64,000 nt of DNA. Source: Breoghania sp037026715. Its GTDB lineage: Bacteria; Pseudomonadota; Alphaproteobacteria; Rhizobiales; Stappiaceae. The position numbers were made by a program, and so were the translations under genes. This document shows, piece after piece, positions 16,243 to 23,959 of the stretch. Position 1 is the first letter of the stretch, and every line of letters starts with the position of its first letter. The notes beneath the pieces were generated by a model, which saw nothing but the letters and a program-made list of their open reading frames with translations, was not told the DNA's origin and made no database searches. Location: assembly GCF_037026715.1 (NCBI RefSeq), contig NZ_JBANCG010000008.1, forward strand, positions 282,648-346,647. Reading direction: 5' to 3'.

Positions 16243-16665
16243 ATGATCGCGATCACCGACACCATCGCCATCGACGAAAGCGAGATCGAGGAGGTGTTCA
16301 TCCGCTCCGCCGGACCGGGCGGGCAGAACGTCAACAAGGTGTCGAGCGCTGTGCAACTGCGCTTCGACATCCGCCATTCGCCCTCGCTTCCCGACTACGT
16401 CAAGCGCAAGGCGGAGGGGCTTGCCGGCTCAAGGCTCACCAAGGACGGCGTCATCGTCATCCAGGCCATGCGGTTCCGCACGCAGGAACAGAACCGCGAG
16501 GACGCGCTCGAACGGCTCGTGGAACTGTTGCGCAAGGCCAGCGAGCGGCAGGCCTACCGGGTCAAGACCAAGCCGACCAAGGCCTCGAAAAAGCGCCGGC
16601 TCGACGCGAAATCGAAGCGCGGAACGGTGAAGAAGCTCAGATCAGGCAAGATCGGGACGGATTGA
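16243..16665 (+). CDS. arfB: Alternative ribosome-rescue factor ArfB (peptidyl-tRNA hydrolase)
   Basis: Rescue factor of 140 residues that frees ribosomes stalled without a stop codon by hydrolysing peptidyl-tRNA. The catalytic GGQ is in RSAGPGGQNVNKVSSAVQLR near residue 28, and the C-terminal basic tail (KTKPTKASKKRRLDAKSKRG) is the part that enters the empty mRNA channel. Length and layout match E. coli YaeJ. The ATG at 16243 overlaps no neighbour; the divergent nitroreductase starts 175 bp away. Confidence 0.93.
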   Translation: MIAITDTIAIDESEIEEVFIRSAGPGGQNVNKVSSAVQLRFDIRHSPSLPDYVKRKAEGLAGSRLTKDGVIVIQAMRFRTQEQNREDALERLVELLRKASERQAYRVKTKPTKASKKRRLDAKSKRGTVKKLRSGKIGTD

Positions 16666-16689
16666 GGGGGCTCTCCGCAGCTCGGGGCA

Positions 16690-16800
16690 CGTCAGTGCTG
16701 CTGTGCAGACCGGGGACCTCGAGCGGCAGGCACCGAGAGTTGATCCCGGATCTGCGACGCGTCACTGGCGTGCCGCATCGCGTCCGGGATGACACTCGAG
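16690..16800. repeat. Type-3 intergenic repeat, copy C1
   Basis: A GC-rich element of about 110 bp, reverse-complement homologous to 29021-29135. Shared blocks include (in the other orientation) GTCATCCCGGACGCG, CGCAGATCCGGGATC, and CTGACGTGC. It lies between arfB and the amidase gene and shows no coding potential. Confidence 0.75.
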
Positions 16801-16934
16801 AGATTGGCTGAAAAGGCAGGGATCCGACGATCCAGGCACAGGTCCCGACCGAGAAGCGCGCGGTCGCGCATTATCGGGGGGAGAAAAACAAGGGCGATGC
16901 CGCCGGACGGCGGCACCGCATCGTTCAGCAGCCC

Positions 16935-18269
16935 TCAGGCGCCGTACTGTTCCTTCGCGAAGGCCGCCAGGCCGGCGGCTTCGAGCTTCGACATCGGTGC
17001 GAGGAAGGTCACCTGCACAACGCCCGGTTCGCGGCCAATCTCGATGGCGCCGTTGATCGTTGCGCGGTTCATCACCTCCGCAACCGTCATGTCGAGAAGA
17101 CGGGCCGCGCGGTTGAGACCGCAGGTTGTGGCGGCGTTGAGGTCCGGGCCGGTGCCGATGACCGAGATCGGCGCGCTTTCCTCAACCTCATCAACGCCCC
17201 AGCGCTTTGCCAGGCCCCTCGCCTTCGCCTTTTCCGCCTCCGAGAACGGTTTTGCGAGCGGCGGCAGATCCTCCACCAGCGGGAACAGCACCGGGCCCTC
17301 GAGCGGGCGGCCCTTCACCACTTCCACCTGCATGGTGACGGAGCCGGCGACGTCCATCGTGTGGCCGGCGATCTCGCCGTCGCCCTGGGCGGCGTGCATG
17401 TCGCCGATATAGATGCCGCCGCCAGCCGTCTTGACCGGGACGACGAGGATGGAACCGGCGCGCACGGCGTCGATGTCCATATGGCCGTCGGTCCGGTGCT
17501 GGGCCAGTTCCTCTGCCGTCAGCGCGTAGGGGTGCGGTGCGCCAATGAGGGCGGAGCCGAAATCGCCGGCGTTGTGGCTGTCGGGAATGGCCTTGGACGG
17601 CGTGGAGCCGAGCTGGCCGAGGAAGGGCCGCATGCGGATCATCACGCCGGCCATGTCGGAGGGCGCGAAGGTGAGGATCGGGTGCTGGGCCGAATTGTCC
17701 GGCAGTGCCGCGTAGTGCGGAGCCTCATGGGCGATCTCGTCGGCCGCCTTCTTCGGCAGGGTCAGGCCGACGGCGCGGGTGTCATCGAAGGCGACCGTGT
17801 AGCCGTGCTCGAACTGGAAGGGCGTCACAGGGTTACCGCAGGTATCGCAGATGACCGCCTTCTGGCCGATGCCCTCGACATGGGTTTCCGGCCAGAGCTT
17901 GTCGCAGGTGGGGCAACGGGCGGCGACGTAAGGGTCGCCCAGAAAATAGCCCTCCGGCGAGGTGTCGTGGCCCGACGCGGTGGCGAGCGAGGTCACGGTG
18001 ATGTCGCGGATACGGAGCGCGATGGCATCGCCCGGCTCGGCGCCCTCCACCGCCACCGGACGGGTGACCTCGTGACCGCCGCGCAGGCGCGGGGTGATCA
18101 TCGGCCCCCAGCAGCCGGGTGCGGTGTTCGCGATGATGGTGCCGCCGTCCTGGACCGGGCCCAGCATCGGCTGGTCGGGATCGAGAATGCCGTTGGTGAA
18201 GGTGTCCACCATCACGCTGCGCCGCGCAGGCGCTGCTGCTGCGGGAACGTCGCGTTCGACTGCTGCCAT
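16935..18269 (-). CDS. Acetamidase/formamidase family protein with zinc-knuckle insert
   Basis: Predicted amidase of the FmdA/AmdA family (444 residues), which hydrolyses short amides such as formamide or acetamide to ammonia and the acid. Family features include the N-terminal APGCWGPMITPRLRGGHEVTRPVAVEGAEPGD block and the central IYIGDMHAAQGDGEIAGHTMDVAGSV block, with the GDxHxxQGDGE active-site motif. Residues 119-144 carry two CxxC pairs (C119, C122, C141, C144) that look like a metal knuckle. Start ATG 18269 has GGAG at suitable spacing; ATG 18281 is an alternative. It follows a MoaD-like gene on the same strand after 83 bp, probably as one transcript. Confidence 0.85.
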   Translation of the reverse strand: MAAVERDVPAAAAPARRSVMVDTFTNGILDPDQPMLGPVQDGGTIIANTAPGCWGPMITPRLRGGHEVTRPVAVEGAEPGDAIALRIRDITVTSLATASGHDTSPEGYFLGDPYVAARCPTCDKLWPETHVEGIGQKAVICDTCGNPVTPFQFEHGYTVAFDDTRAVGLTLPKKAADEIAHEAPHYAALPDNSAQHPILTFAPSDMAGVMIRMRPFLGQLGSTPSKAIPDSHNAGDFGSALIGAPHPYALTAEELAQHRTDGHMDIDAVRAGSILVVPVKTAGGGIYIGDMHAAQGDGEIAGHTMDVAGSVTMQVEVVKGRPLEGPVLFPLVEDLPPLAKPFSEAEKAKARGLAKRWGVDEVEESAPISVIGTGPDLNAATTCGLNRAARLLDMTVAEVMNRATINGAIEIGREPGVVQVTFLAPMSKLEAAGLAAFAKEQYGA

Positions 18270-18352
18270 CTTGTTCTCCATCGTGGGTTCAACCGGGATG
18301 CCGCCGCGAACCGGCGGCGTTCGTTCACATCGACACAGGCCTGGCGCCGCTT

Positions 18353-18628
18353 TCATCCACCACGCATCGGCGGCACCAGCGCAAGAGGAGCGTCGGAGGG
18401 AACCGTTTCGTCCTCTCCGAGCACGCGGTCGCCGGCAATGAGCAGGCACCCGCCTAGCACCTCCGCCAGATCAGGATACGCCTCGGCGATACCGGCGCGC
18501 AGGGCAGCGGCGCTTGCATTTGCGGGAGCGGGAATGTCGAGAAAGGGCGTCGCGGCACGCTCCACCAGACCGGCGCGCAACTGGATGCGGCGGGGAGCGA
18601 CAGGCGAGGTCAGGTTCGTCTCAGACAT
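18353..18628 (-). CDS. MoaD/ThiS-like ubiquitin-fold protein
   Basis: A 91-residue protein with the beta-grasp sulfur-carrier pattern: RRIQLRAGLVERAATPFLDI at the start, an Ala-rich helix, GGCLLIAGDRVLGEDETVPSDAPLALVPPMRGG at the end. The C-terminal GG after a 'VPPxxGG' strand is the mark of MoaD-type proteins, which are thiocarboxylated there. No MoeB or MoaE gene is close by. It is not clear whether it serves molybdopterin synthesis or another sulfur or conjugation role; the tie to the downstream amidase is only positional. Confidence 0.75.
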   Translation of the reverse strand: MSETNLTSPVAPRRIQLRAGLVERAATPFLDIPAPANASAAALRAGIAEAYPDLAEVLGGCLLIAGDRVLGEDETVPSDAPLALVPPMRGG

Positions 18629-18654
18629 GGCGAATCTCCACTCACGACATCATA

Positions 18655-18668
18655 TGATTTATATATCA
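18655..18668. promoter_or_regulatory. AT-rich palindrome upstream of the MoaD-like/amidase pair
   Basis: TGATTTATATATCA (TGAT-N6-ATCA) lies 27 bp ahead of the MoaD-like start in a short AT-rich island (18651-18676). It is a likely regulator site or part of the promoter; GntR-type regulators often bind such TGAT/ATCA palindromes, but no regulator gene is adjacent. Confidence 0.4.
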
Positions 18669-18728
18669 AACAATTATCGGACACGATCGGGGCAGGATCG
18701 GAAATGATCCTTCCGGCCGGCCGGGGCT

Positions 18729-19982
18729 TCACACGTCCAGAAAGCGGCTCGCGGAATAGGGCGCCGGATCGACGAGCGGCGGCATGCCCGTCATCATTTC
18801 CGCGATGAGGCGGCCGGAAATGGGCCCGGTCGTGAACCCGATATGGCCGTGACCGAAATCGAGCCAGAGATTTTCGTGGCGCGGCGCGCGGCCGATGATC
18901 GGCAGGCTGTCGGCAAAGCAGGGCCTTGAGCCGACCCACGGTGCGCTGTCGACCTCGAAATCGATGGGAAACAGCGTGCGGGCGATTGGCCGCGTGCGCG
19001 CGATCTGGACGGGCGTGGGCGGGGCGTCGCGATCGGCGAACTCGATGCCGGTGGTCAGCCGTACACCGCGCTCCATCGGCGTGATCACATAGCCGTTATC
19101 GACATCGACGACGGGGCGCGAGAGAGAGGCTCCGCCGAGCGCGCGGTAGTGGATGTGATAGCCGCGCTTGACCAGCATCGGGAAATCGTAGCCCAGCGGC
19201 TTCAGCACGTCCGGCGACCACGGCCCCAGCGCGACGACGGCCCGCTCGGCCCAGAACCGGCCCTCGCTGGTCGTCACCACCCAGCCGCCGGCTTTCGGCT
19301 CGAGGCTCGTGGCGTCGCCGATCAGGAACCGGCCGCCACCTTCCACGAAATGCTCCGCGTAGGCCTTGGTGACCGCGCCGGGGCTTGAGACGGATTCGGT
19401 ATCCAGCCAGTGCACGGCCTTGTGGAAGACGGGCCTGAGGTGCGGTTCCAGTTCGCGCACGGCGCCCGGCTCCAGCACCTCGTAGCGGGCGCCGAAGATG
19501 CGGGCGTAGTGCATTTCCGTGTCCGTTGCCGCGAAGCTCAGCGGCGAACGGTAGAGCCGCAGCCAGCCGGTGGAGCGGAAGTAGCGCCCCGCATGGGCCG
19601 CGCGCGCGAAGGCGCGATGTTCCTCCACCGCATGACGCTCCAGCTGATCCACCGCGCGGGCGAAACGGTCGATGGCGACCGGGCCGGAATGGGCGCGCAA
19701 CTGCATCAGCCAGGGCAGCGCCGCACGGATGACGGCCGGGTGATAATGGGCCTCCGGCGCTCGGTTGAGCGCATAACGGATGAGCTTTGCCAGCGAATCG
19801 GGGAAGGTGATGGGCACGAAACCGTCGCGCTCGATCACTCCGGCATTGCCGTGCGAGGTCTCCTCGCCCGGCTGACGACGGTCGATCAGCGCGACACTCC
19901 AGCCGCGTTTCCTGAGGTGCAGCGCCGCCGACACGCCGACAATGCCGGCGCCGAGCACAAGCGCATCGACCTTCTGCACCAT
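18729..19982 (-). CDS. FAD-dependent oxidoreductase, DadA (D-amino acid dehydrogenase)-like
   Basis: Flavoprotein of 417 residues in the DAO superfamily, probably oxidising an amino acid or other amine. The N-terminal dinucleotide-binding motif is ALVLGAGIVGVSAALHLRKRG, followed by ETSHGNAGVIERDG, which is the DadA-type segment. The C-terminal part has SRPCFADSLPIIGRAPRHENLW and FGHGHIGFTTGP, also typical. ATG 19982 (MVQKVDALVLGAG) is chosen; longer readings to 20213 add non-conserved residues. It is divergent from the BASS-like transporter and lies upstream of the MoaD-like gene but with a separate AT-rich promoter between them. Confidence 0.85.
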   Translation of the reverse strand: MVQKVDALVLGAGIVGVSAALHLRKRGWSVALIDRRQPGEETSHGNAGVIERDGFVPITFPDSLAKLIRYALNRAPEAHYHPAVIRAALPWLMQLRAHSGPVAIDRFARAVDQLERHAVEEHRAFARAAHAGRYFRSTGWLRLYRSPLSFAATDTEMHYARIFGARYEVLEPGAVRELEPHLRPVFHKAVHWLDTESVSSPGAVTKAYAEHFVEGGGRFLIGDATSLEPKAGGWVVTTSEGRFWAERAVVALGPWSPDVLKPLGYDFPMLVKRGYHIHYRALGGASLSRPVVDVDNGYVITPMERGVRLTTGIEFADRDAPPTPVQIARTRPIARTLFPIDFEVDSAPWVGSRPCFADSLPIIGRAPRHENLWLDFGHGHIGFTTGPISGRLIAEMMTGMPPLVDPAPYSASRFLDV

Positions 19983-20071
19983 TGAGAATCCCGTCATGCC
20001 CCAGGAGATTTTCCGATAGTGTGCGCAAACGCCGCCCAAGAGCAAGATCAACCGGTTACGGAACATACCCG

Positions 20072-21082
20072 ATGAATTTTCGCCGCATCGCCACGACCGC
20101 CCGAAGGGCTCTCGCCGCACCGCGCGCGGCGCTGAACTTTCTCGGCCGGCACGGCGCGCGTGCGGCAGCGGCAAGTGCGGTGGCAGGACTGATGCTGCCG
20201 GCCTTTTCCGCAACGCTCAGGCCCTGGATTCCACACGCGATCTTCGCACTGCTGGTGCTGGCCTTCCTCCGAGTGGAGCCGGCGGCCGTGGCGCGGCGGC
20301 TGTCCCGGCCGATGCTGATCGTGGCGGCCGTCGCCTGGATGATGGCGGCGATTCCGCTTGGGGCGGGCCTCGTCGCGCATGCCTTTCACCTGGAAACCCT
20401 TTCGCCGCAAATGATGCTGGCGCTCTTCATCGTGACCGCAGCGCCGCCCGTCATGTCGGCCCCGGCCTTCGCCTTCCTGATGGGGCTCGACGGAGCGCTG
20501 AGCCTGACCGTCATGGTCGCCTGCGTGCTGTTGACGCCGCTTGCCGCCCCCTTCGTCGCCGGTTTTCTGCTCGCCGATGCGTTGCCTCTCGATCCGCTGA
20601 GGCTGGCGATGAACCTCGGCGGGCTGCTCGCCGGTTCCATCGCGGTTGCCTGGGCGGTCCGGCGGCTGGCCGGGCGGGAGCGCATCGAGGCGGCCAGGAG
20701 CGAGATCGACGGCGTCAACGTGATCCTGCTCTTCGCCTTCATCATCGCGGCGATGGACGGGGTGGTGGCGCGGTTCATGAGCGATCCGATGCTCATCGTC
20801 GCGATCACGGCGCTGACATTCGCGGTCGCCTTCGCGCAGATTGCGGTGACCTACCTCGGCCTGCGCGGGATCGGGCGGGCGGACGCCTTCACCATCGCGC
20901 TGGCCGCGGGCAACCGCAACATGGGGCTGATGGTGGCGGCGATGGGCGCTTCCGTGCCGGACCTCACGTGGCTCTATTTCGCGCTCGGCCAGTTCCCGAT
21001 CTACATGCTGCCGATGATCCTGAAGCCGCTGGCGCGCCGGATGGCGGCGGCAGATGGCGCACCGGCGGCGACGGATCGCTGA
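20072..21082 (+). CDS. BASS/SBF-like membrane transporter
   Basis: Membrane protein of 336 residues with about nine or ten hydrophobic helices, resembling bile acid:sodium symporter-type (SBF-like) transporters. The crossover-region pattern AAPPVMSAPAFAFLMGLDG and the late ALAAGNRNMGLMVAAMG fit the family's 'GNxN' conserved stretch. The N-terminus is basic before the first helix. Substrate unknown. No good ribosome site is seen at ATG 20072. It is divergent from the DadA-like gene, which may hint at transport of the same type of compound. Confidence 0.7.
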   Translation: MNFRRIATTARRALAAPRAALNFLGRHGARAAAASAVAGLMLPAFSATLRPWIPHAIFALLVLAFLRVEPAAVARRLSRPMLIVAAVAWMMAAIPLGAGLVAHAFHLETLSPQMMLALFIVTAAPPVMSAPAFAFLMGLDGALSLTVMVACVLLTPLAAPFVAGFLLADALPLDPLRLAMNLGGLLAGSIAVAWAVRRLAGRERIEAARSEIDGVNVILLFAFIIAAMDGVVARFMSDPMLIVAITALTFAVAFAQIAVTYLGLRGIGRADAFTIALAAGNRNMGLMVAAMGASVPDLTWLYFALGQFPIYMLPMILKPLARRMAAADGAPAATDR

Positions 21083-21156
21083 CTTCTGTCATTGCCGCAC
21101 GCGCCCTGCCATGCTAGCGGGCAATGGTTCCCGCTCGTTCGACAAGGCAAACGCCC

Positions 21157-21840
21157 ATGACCTCGACACTGATCGCCCCCTCGATGCTCGCCTCCGACTT
21201 CTCGTGCCTTCGCGACGAAATCAAAGCCGTGGACGGCGCCGGCGCCGACTGGATCCATCTCGACGTCATGGACGGCCATTTCGTGCCCAACATCACCTTC
21301 GGGCCCGACGTCATCGCCGCCATGCGCCCGCACACGGACAAGATCTTCGACACGCACCTGATGATCTCGCCCTGCGATGCGTATCTGGAGGCCTTCGCAA
21401 AGGCCGGCTCCGACATCATCACCGTGCACGCCGAAGCGGGCGCCCATCTCGACCGCTCGCTGCAGGCGATCCGCAATCTTGGCAAGAAGGCGGGTGTCTC
21501 GCTCAATCCCGGCACGCCGGAGAACGTTCTGGAATATGTCCTCGACCGGCTCGACCTCATCCTCGTCATGAGCGTCAATCCGGGTTTCGGGGGGCAGAAG
21601 TTCATCCCCGCCGTGATCGACAAGATCGCCCGCATCCGCGACATGGTCGGCAACCGGCCGATCGATATCGAGGTGGACGGTGGGGTGACGGCCGAAACGG
21701 CGCCGCTGGTGGCCGCGGTGGGGGCCAACGTGCTGGTGGCGGGGTCGGCCGTCTTCAAGGGCGGCTCGCCCGAGCAGCCGCAATTCTACGAGCGCCACAT
21801 CAAGGCCATTCGCGCAACAGCCGACGCCGCGCGCGCCTGA
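21157..21840 (+). CDS. rpe: Ribulose-phosphate 3-epimerase
   Basis: Pentose phosphate/Calvin cycle enzyme (227 residues) that interconverts ribulose-5-phosphate and xylulose-5-phosphate. TIM-barrel signatures: LIAPSMLASDFSCLRDE, WIHLDVMDGHFVPNITFGPD (metal-binding His and Asp), DTHLMI, LVMSVNPGFGGQKFI and IDIEVDGGVT. The in-frame ATG at 21124 would add 11 non-conserved residues; ATG 21157 with AAGG upstream is preferred. It stands about 75 bp after the BASS-like gene on the same strand. Confidence 0.95.
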   Translation: MTSTLIAPSMLASDFSCLRDEIKAVDGAGADWIHLDVMDGHFVPNITFGPDVIAAMRPHTDKIFDTHLMISPCDAYLEAFAKAGSDIITVHAEAGAHLDRSLQAIRNLGKKAGVSLNPGTPENVLEYVLDRLDLILVMSVNPGFGGQKFIPAVIDKIARIRDMVGNRPIDIEVDGGVTAETAPLVAAVGANVLVAGSAVFKGGSPEQPQFYERHIKAIRATADAARA

Positions 21841-21957
21841 GGCGGCGTCTCGTTGAACAGCGTCGGAAAGCTTGTCGCGAAGCCTCGTTTCGCGTTACAC
21901 TTCGTTCACGTTTTGTACACGCAATACCGGGGCTGAAGGCGGGAAAGGCAGCGCGCC

Positions 21958-22623
21958 ATGCTTGCGGCAGGCGAGACGACGAACTGGTGCGAATTCGACA
22001 CGCCAATGGGGCGCGGCCGGCTCGGCTGGAGCGCGAACGGACTGACGCGGCTGCGGCTGCCCGAAAGAGCCGCAGGGTTTGGCGATGCCGGGTCAGGCGA
22101 TGCCGGGTCTGGCGGTTCCGGGTCTGGCGGTTCCGGGTTTGGCGGTTCCGGGTTTGGCGGGAGTGCGGGCTCAGCGCCGGGTACACAACCCAGCACGCCA
22201 TCACGTCAGCCAATGGCCGCCCCACCTCCGGATGCGCCAGGCTTCGTCATGGACGCGCTGGCGAAGCTGAAACGCTACTTCGCCGGCGAGCGGGAGGATT
22301 TTACCGGTGTGCCGCTCGACCTTTCCGGCGTTTCGCAAAGCCGCCGCACGCTTTACGCGGCGCTGTGCCGGATCGGCTGGGGCGAGACCACGACCTATGG
22401 CGGCCTGGCGGAGATGCTGGGCACGCCGGGAGCGGCGCAGGCCGTGGGGCGGGCGATGGGCGCCAACCCGATCCCCGTGATCATCCCCTGCCACCGGGTT
22501 CTGGCCGCCGGTGGCCGCATGGGCGGGTTTTCGGCGCCCGGCGGCGTGGTCACCAAACAGTATCTGCTGGCTCTGGAAGGCGTCGAGCCGGAAGAAACGC
22601 GGCAGATGGGGTTTGGATTCTAG
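21958..22623 (+). CDS. ogt: Methylated-DNA--protein-cysteine methyltransferase with repeat linker
   Basis: DNA repair protein (221 residues) that removes methyl groups from O6-methylguanine onto its own cysteine. The C-terminal catalytic domain is complete: LCRIGWGETTTYGGLAEMLG (helix-turn-helix), GRAMGANPIPVIIPCHRVLA with the acceptor cysteine in PCHRV, and GGFSAPGGVVTKQYLL. The short N-terminal domain is broken by a Gly/Ser linker (residues 40-70) coded by a 15-bp tandem repeat. Such an insert is not part of the family fold and should be flexible. ATG 21958 is taken as start. Confidence 0.92.
   Translation: MLAAGETTNWCEFDTPMGRGRLGWSANGLTRLRLPERAAGFGDAGSGDAGSGGSGSGGSGFGGSGFGGSAGSAPGTQPSTPSRQPMAAPPPDAPGFVMDALAKLKRYFAGEREDFTGVPLDLSGVSQSRRTLYAALCRIGWGETTTYGGLAEMLGTPGAAQAVGRAMGANPIPVIIPCHRVLAAGGRMGGFSAPGGVVTKQYLLALEGVEPEETRQMGFGF
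22075..22163 (+). repeat. 15-bp tandem repeat inside ogt
   Basis: Nearly six copies of a 15-bp unit GGGTCTGGCGGTTCC with variants (GGGTTTGGCGATGCC, GGGTCAGGCGATGCC, GGGTTTGGCGGTTCC) code for five-residue units GFGDA, GSGDA, GSGGS, GSGGS, GFGGS, GFGGS. The unit is a multiple of three, so copy changes keep the frame. Confidence 0.9.
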
Positions 22624-22889
22624 ACGCTTTTGCCAGACGGCGCCGCAGAAGCCGAACAGCCCGGGGCGAACGGCAGGGGTCCGTGACGGGAGACAAGAGC
22701 CGAAACGGCCGGCCGCCCAGGAGATTCTGGCGCGCCTTGAAAGCGGGCGGCTTTTCTGTTTTCACCTATCCGCATTCCGCCGCGCAGCCTGCTGCCGCCG
22801 GGGCTGGCCATCGCCTCCGATGCGCAAGGCATTTCCGATGTGGAGCGGTGCGGCGATTTCGATCCGAGCGAGCGACGAGGAAACACCCC

Positions 22890-23654
22890 ATGCGCACGCG
22901 CTATCTGCAAAACCGGCTTGCCGCTGTCATCGTGAACGGGCTTGCATGCGTTTGCGCCGTCACCGGCGCGCTGGCCGCCGATGCGGCGCAGCGGGCGATC
23001 ATCGGCTTTTCACCGGACGGATCGCATTTCGCATTCGAGCAATACGGCCGGCAGGACGGCTCCGGCTTTCCCTATTCCGACGTGTTCGTGCTGGAAACCG
23101 CAACCGACAGCTGGGTACGCGGCACGCCCGCGCGCGAGTTGCTCCGCACGGACGGGGCGAGCGTCGATGCGGCACGCAAGGCCGCGCGCAAGCGGATCGA
23201 CCCGTTTCTCTGGCGGCTCAACATCGGGGTGGAGGGCAAGACGCTTGTCTCCGACAGGGCGGCGGATGCGCGCGATGCGGCCCGTTTCCTGCCGTTCACG
23301 CTGAAGGACGACGGCGACAGGCTGGGCCTGGGCACGGCGCGGCTCCGGCTGACCGAGATCGCCATGCCCAAGGCCGACTGCGCGACGCTGACGAGCGATA
23401 CCCATGGCTACGCACTCGTTCTGGAAGGGGCGACGGGAGCCCCCTTGCGCATCCTGCACGAGGACACCGAAATTCCCGCCTCGCGCGGCTGCCCGCTCCA
23501 TTACGGACTGTCGGACATCATCGTCTTTCCCCGTCCGGGCAAGGGGCCGGTGATGGTGGTGCTGCTCTCCGTCTACCAGTTCGGCTTCGAGGGGCTGGAC
23601 CGTCGTTTTCTCGCGCTGTCGACGACCTTCGAGAAGAACCCGAACACGCAGTGA
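22890..23654 (+). CDS. DUF2259 predicted secreted protein
   Basis: A 254-residue protein of unknown function matching the DUF2259 type: signal peptide (RLAAVIVNGLACVCAVTGALAAD), then IIGFSPDGSHFAFEQYGRQDGSGFPYSDVFVLE, the family's conserved opening. A 'SADxAxxxARxxA' like stretch (GASVDAARKAARKR) follows. ATG 22890 has GACGAGG upstream. The C-terminal FGFEGLDRRFLALST is typical. It is likely periplasmic. A long inverted repeat follows 35 bp after the stop. Confidence 0.8.
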   Translation: MRTRYLQNRLAAVIVNGLACVCAVTGALAADAAQRAIIGFSPDGSHFAFEQYGRQDGSGFPYSDVFVLETATDSWVRGTPARELLRTDGASVDAARKAARKRIDPFLWRLNIGVEGKTLVSDRAADARDAARFLPFTLKDDGDRLGLGTARLRLTEIAMPKADCATLTSDTHGYALVLEGATGAPLRILHEDTEIPASRGCPLHYGLSDIIVFPRPGKGPVMVVLLSVYQFGFEGLDRRFLALSTTFEKNPNTQ

Positions 23655-23688
23655 CGGCGTGGGCGGGACGAAGGAAGGGCAGATAAAT

Positions 23689-23877
23689 AGAGCGGCTTCG
23701 CCGCCCTTGTCGCGCTGGCTTCCGGGTCTGGCCATGCGGCGTTCGCCGCAGACCGCCCGGAATGAGGGCGTTTGTGGCTAGCTTGAAGCTCTCCACACAC
23801 ACCCTCATTCCGGACAAGCGAGGCGGAGCCGAGCGCTGATCCGGAATCCAGCGCAACAAGCGCGGCGAAGCCGCTCT
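23689..23877. repeat. 189-bp near-palindromic element
   Basis: Left arm from 23689 (AGAGCGGCTTCGCCGCCCTT...) pairs with the right arm ending at 23877 (...GCGGCGAAGCCGCTCT) over about 37 bp, and an inner pair CCGGAATGAGGGCGTTTGTGG / CCACACACACCCTCATTCCGG brackets the centre near 23781-23787. The unpaired middle of each arm has its own small hairpin (GGCGTTCGCC on the left). No ORF of note lies in it. Confidence 0.8.
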
Positions 23878-23959
23878 TTCTCCTTCCTCCCTTCCCTTCC
23901 CTCCCCGTCCCCTTCTTTCCCCTCGCAAAATCGGCACCCATCATGTAAAGCCCGTTCAC

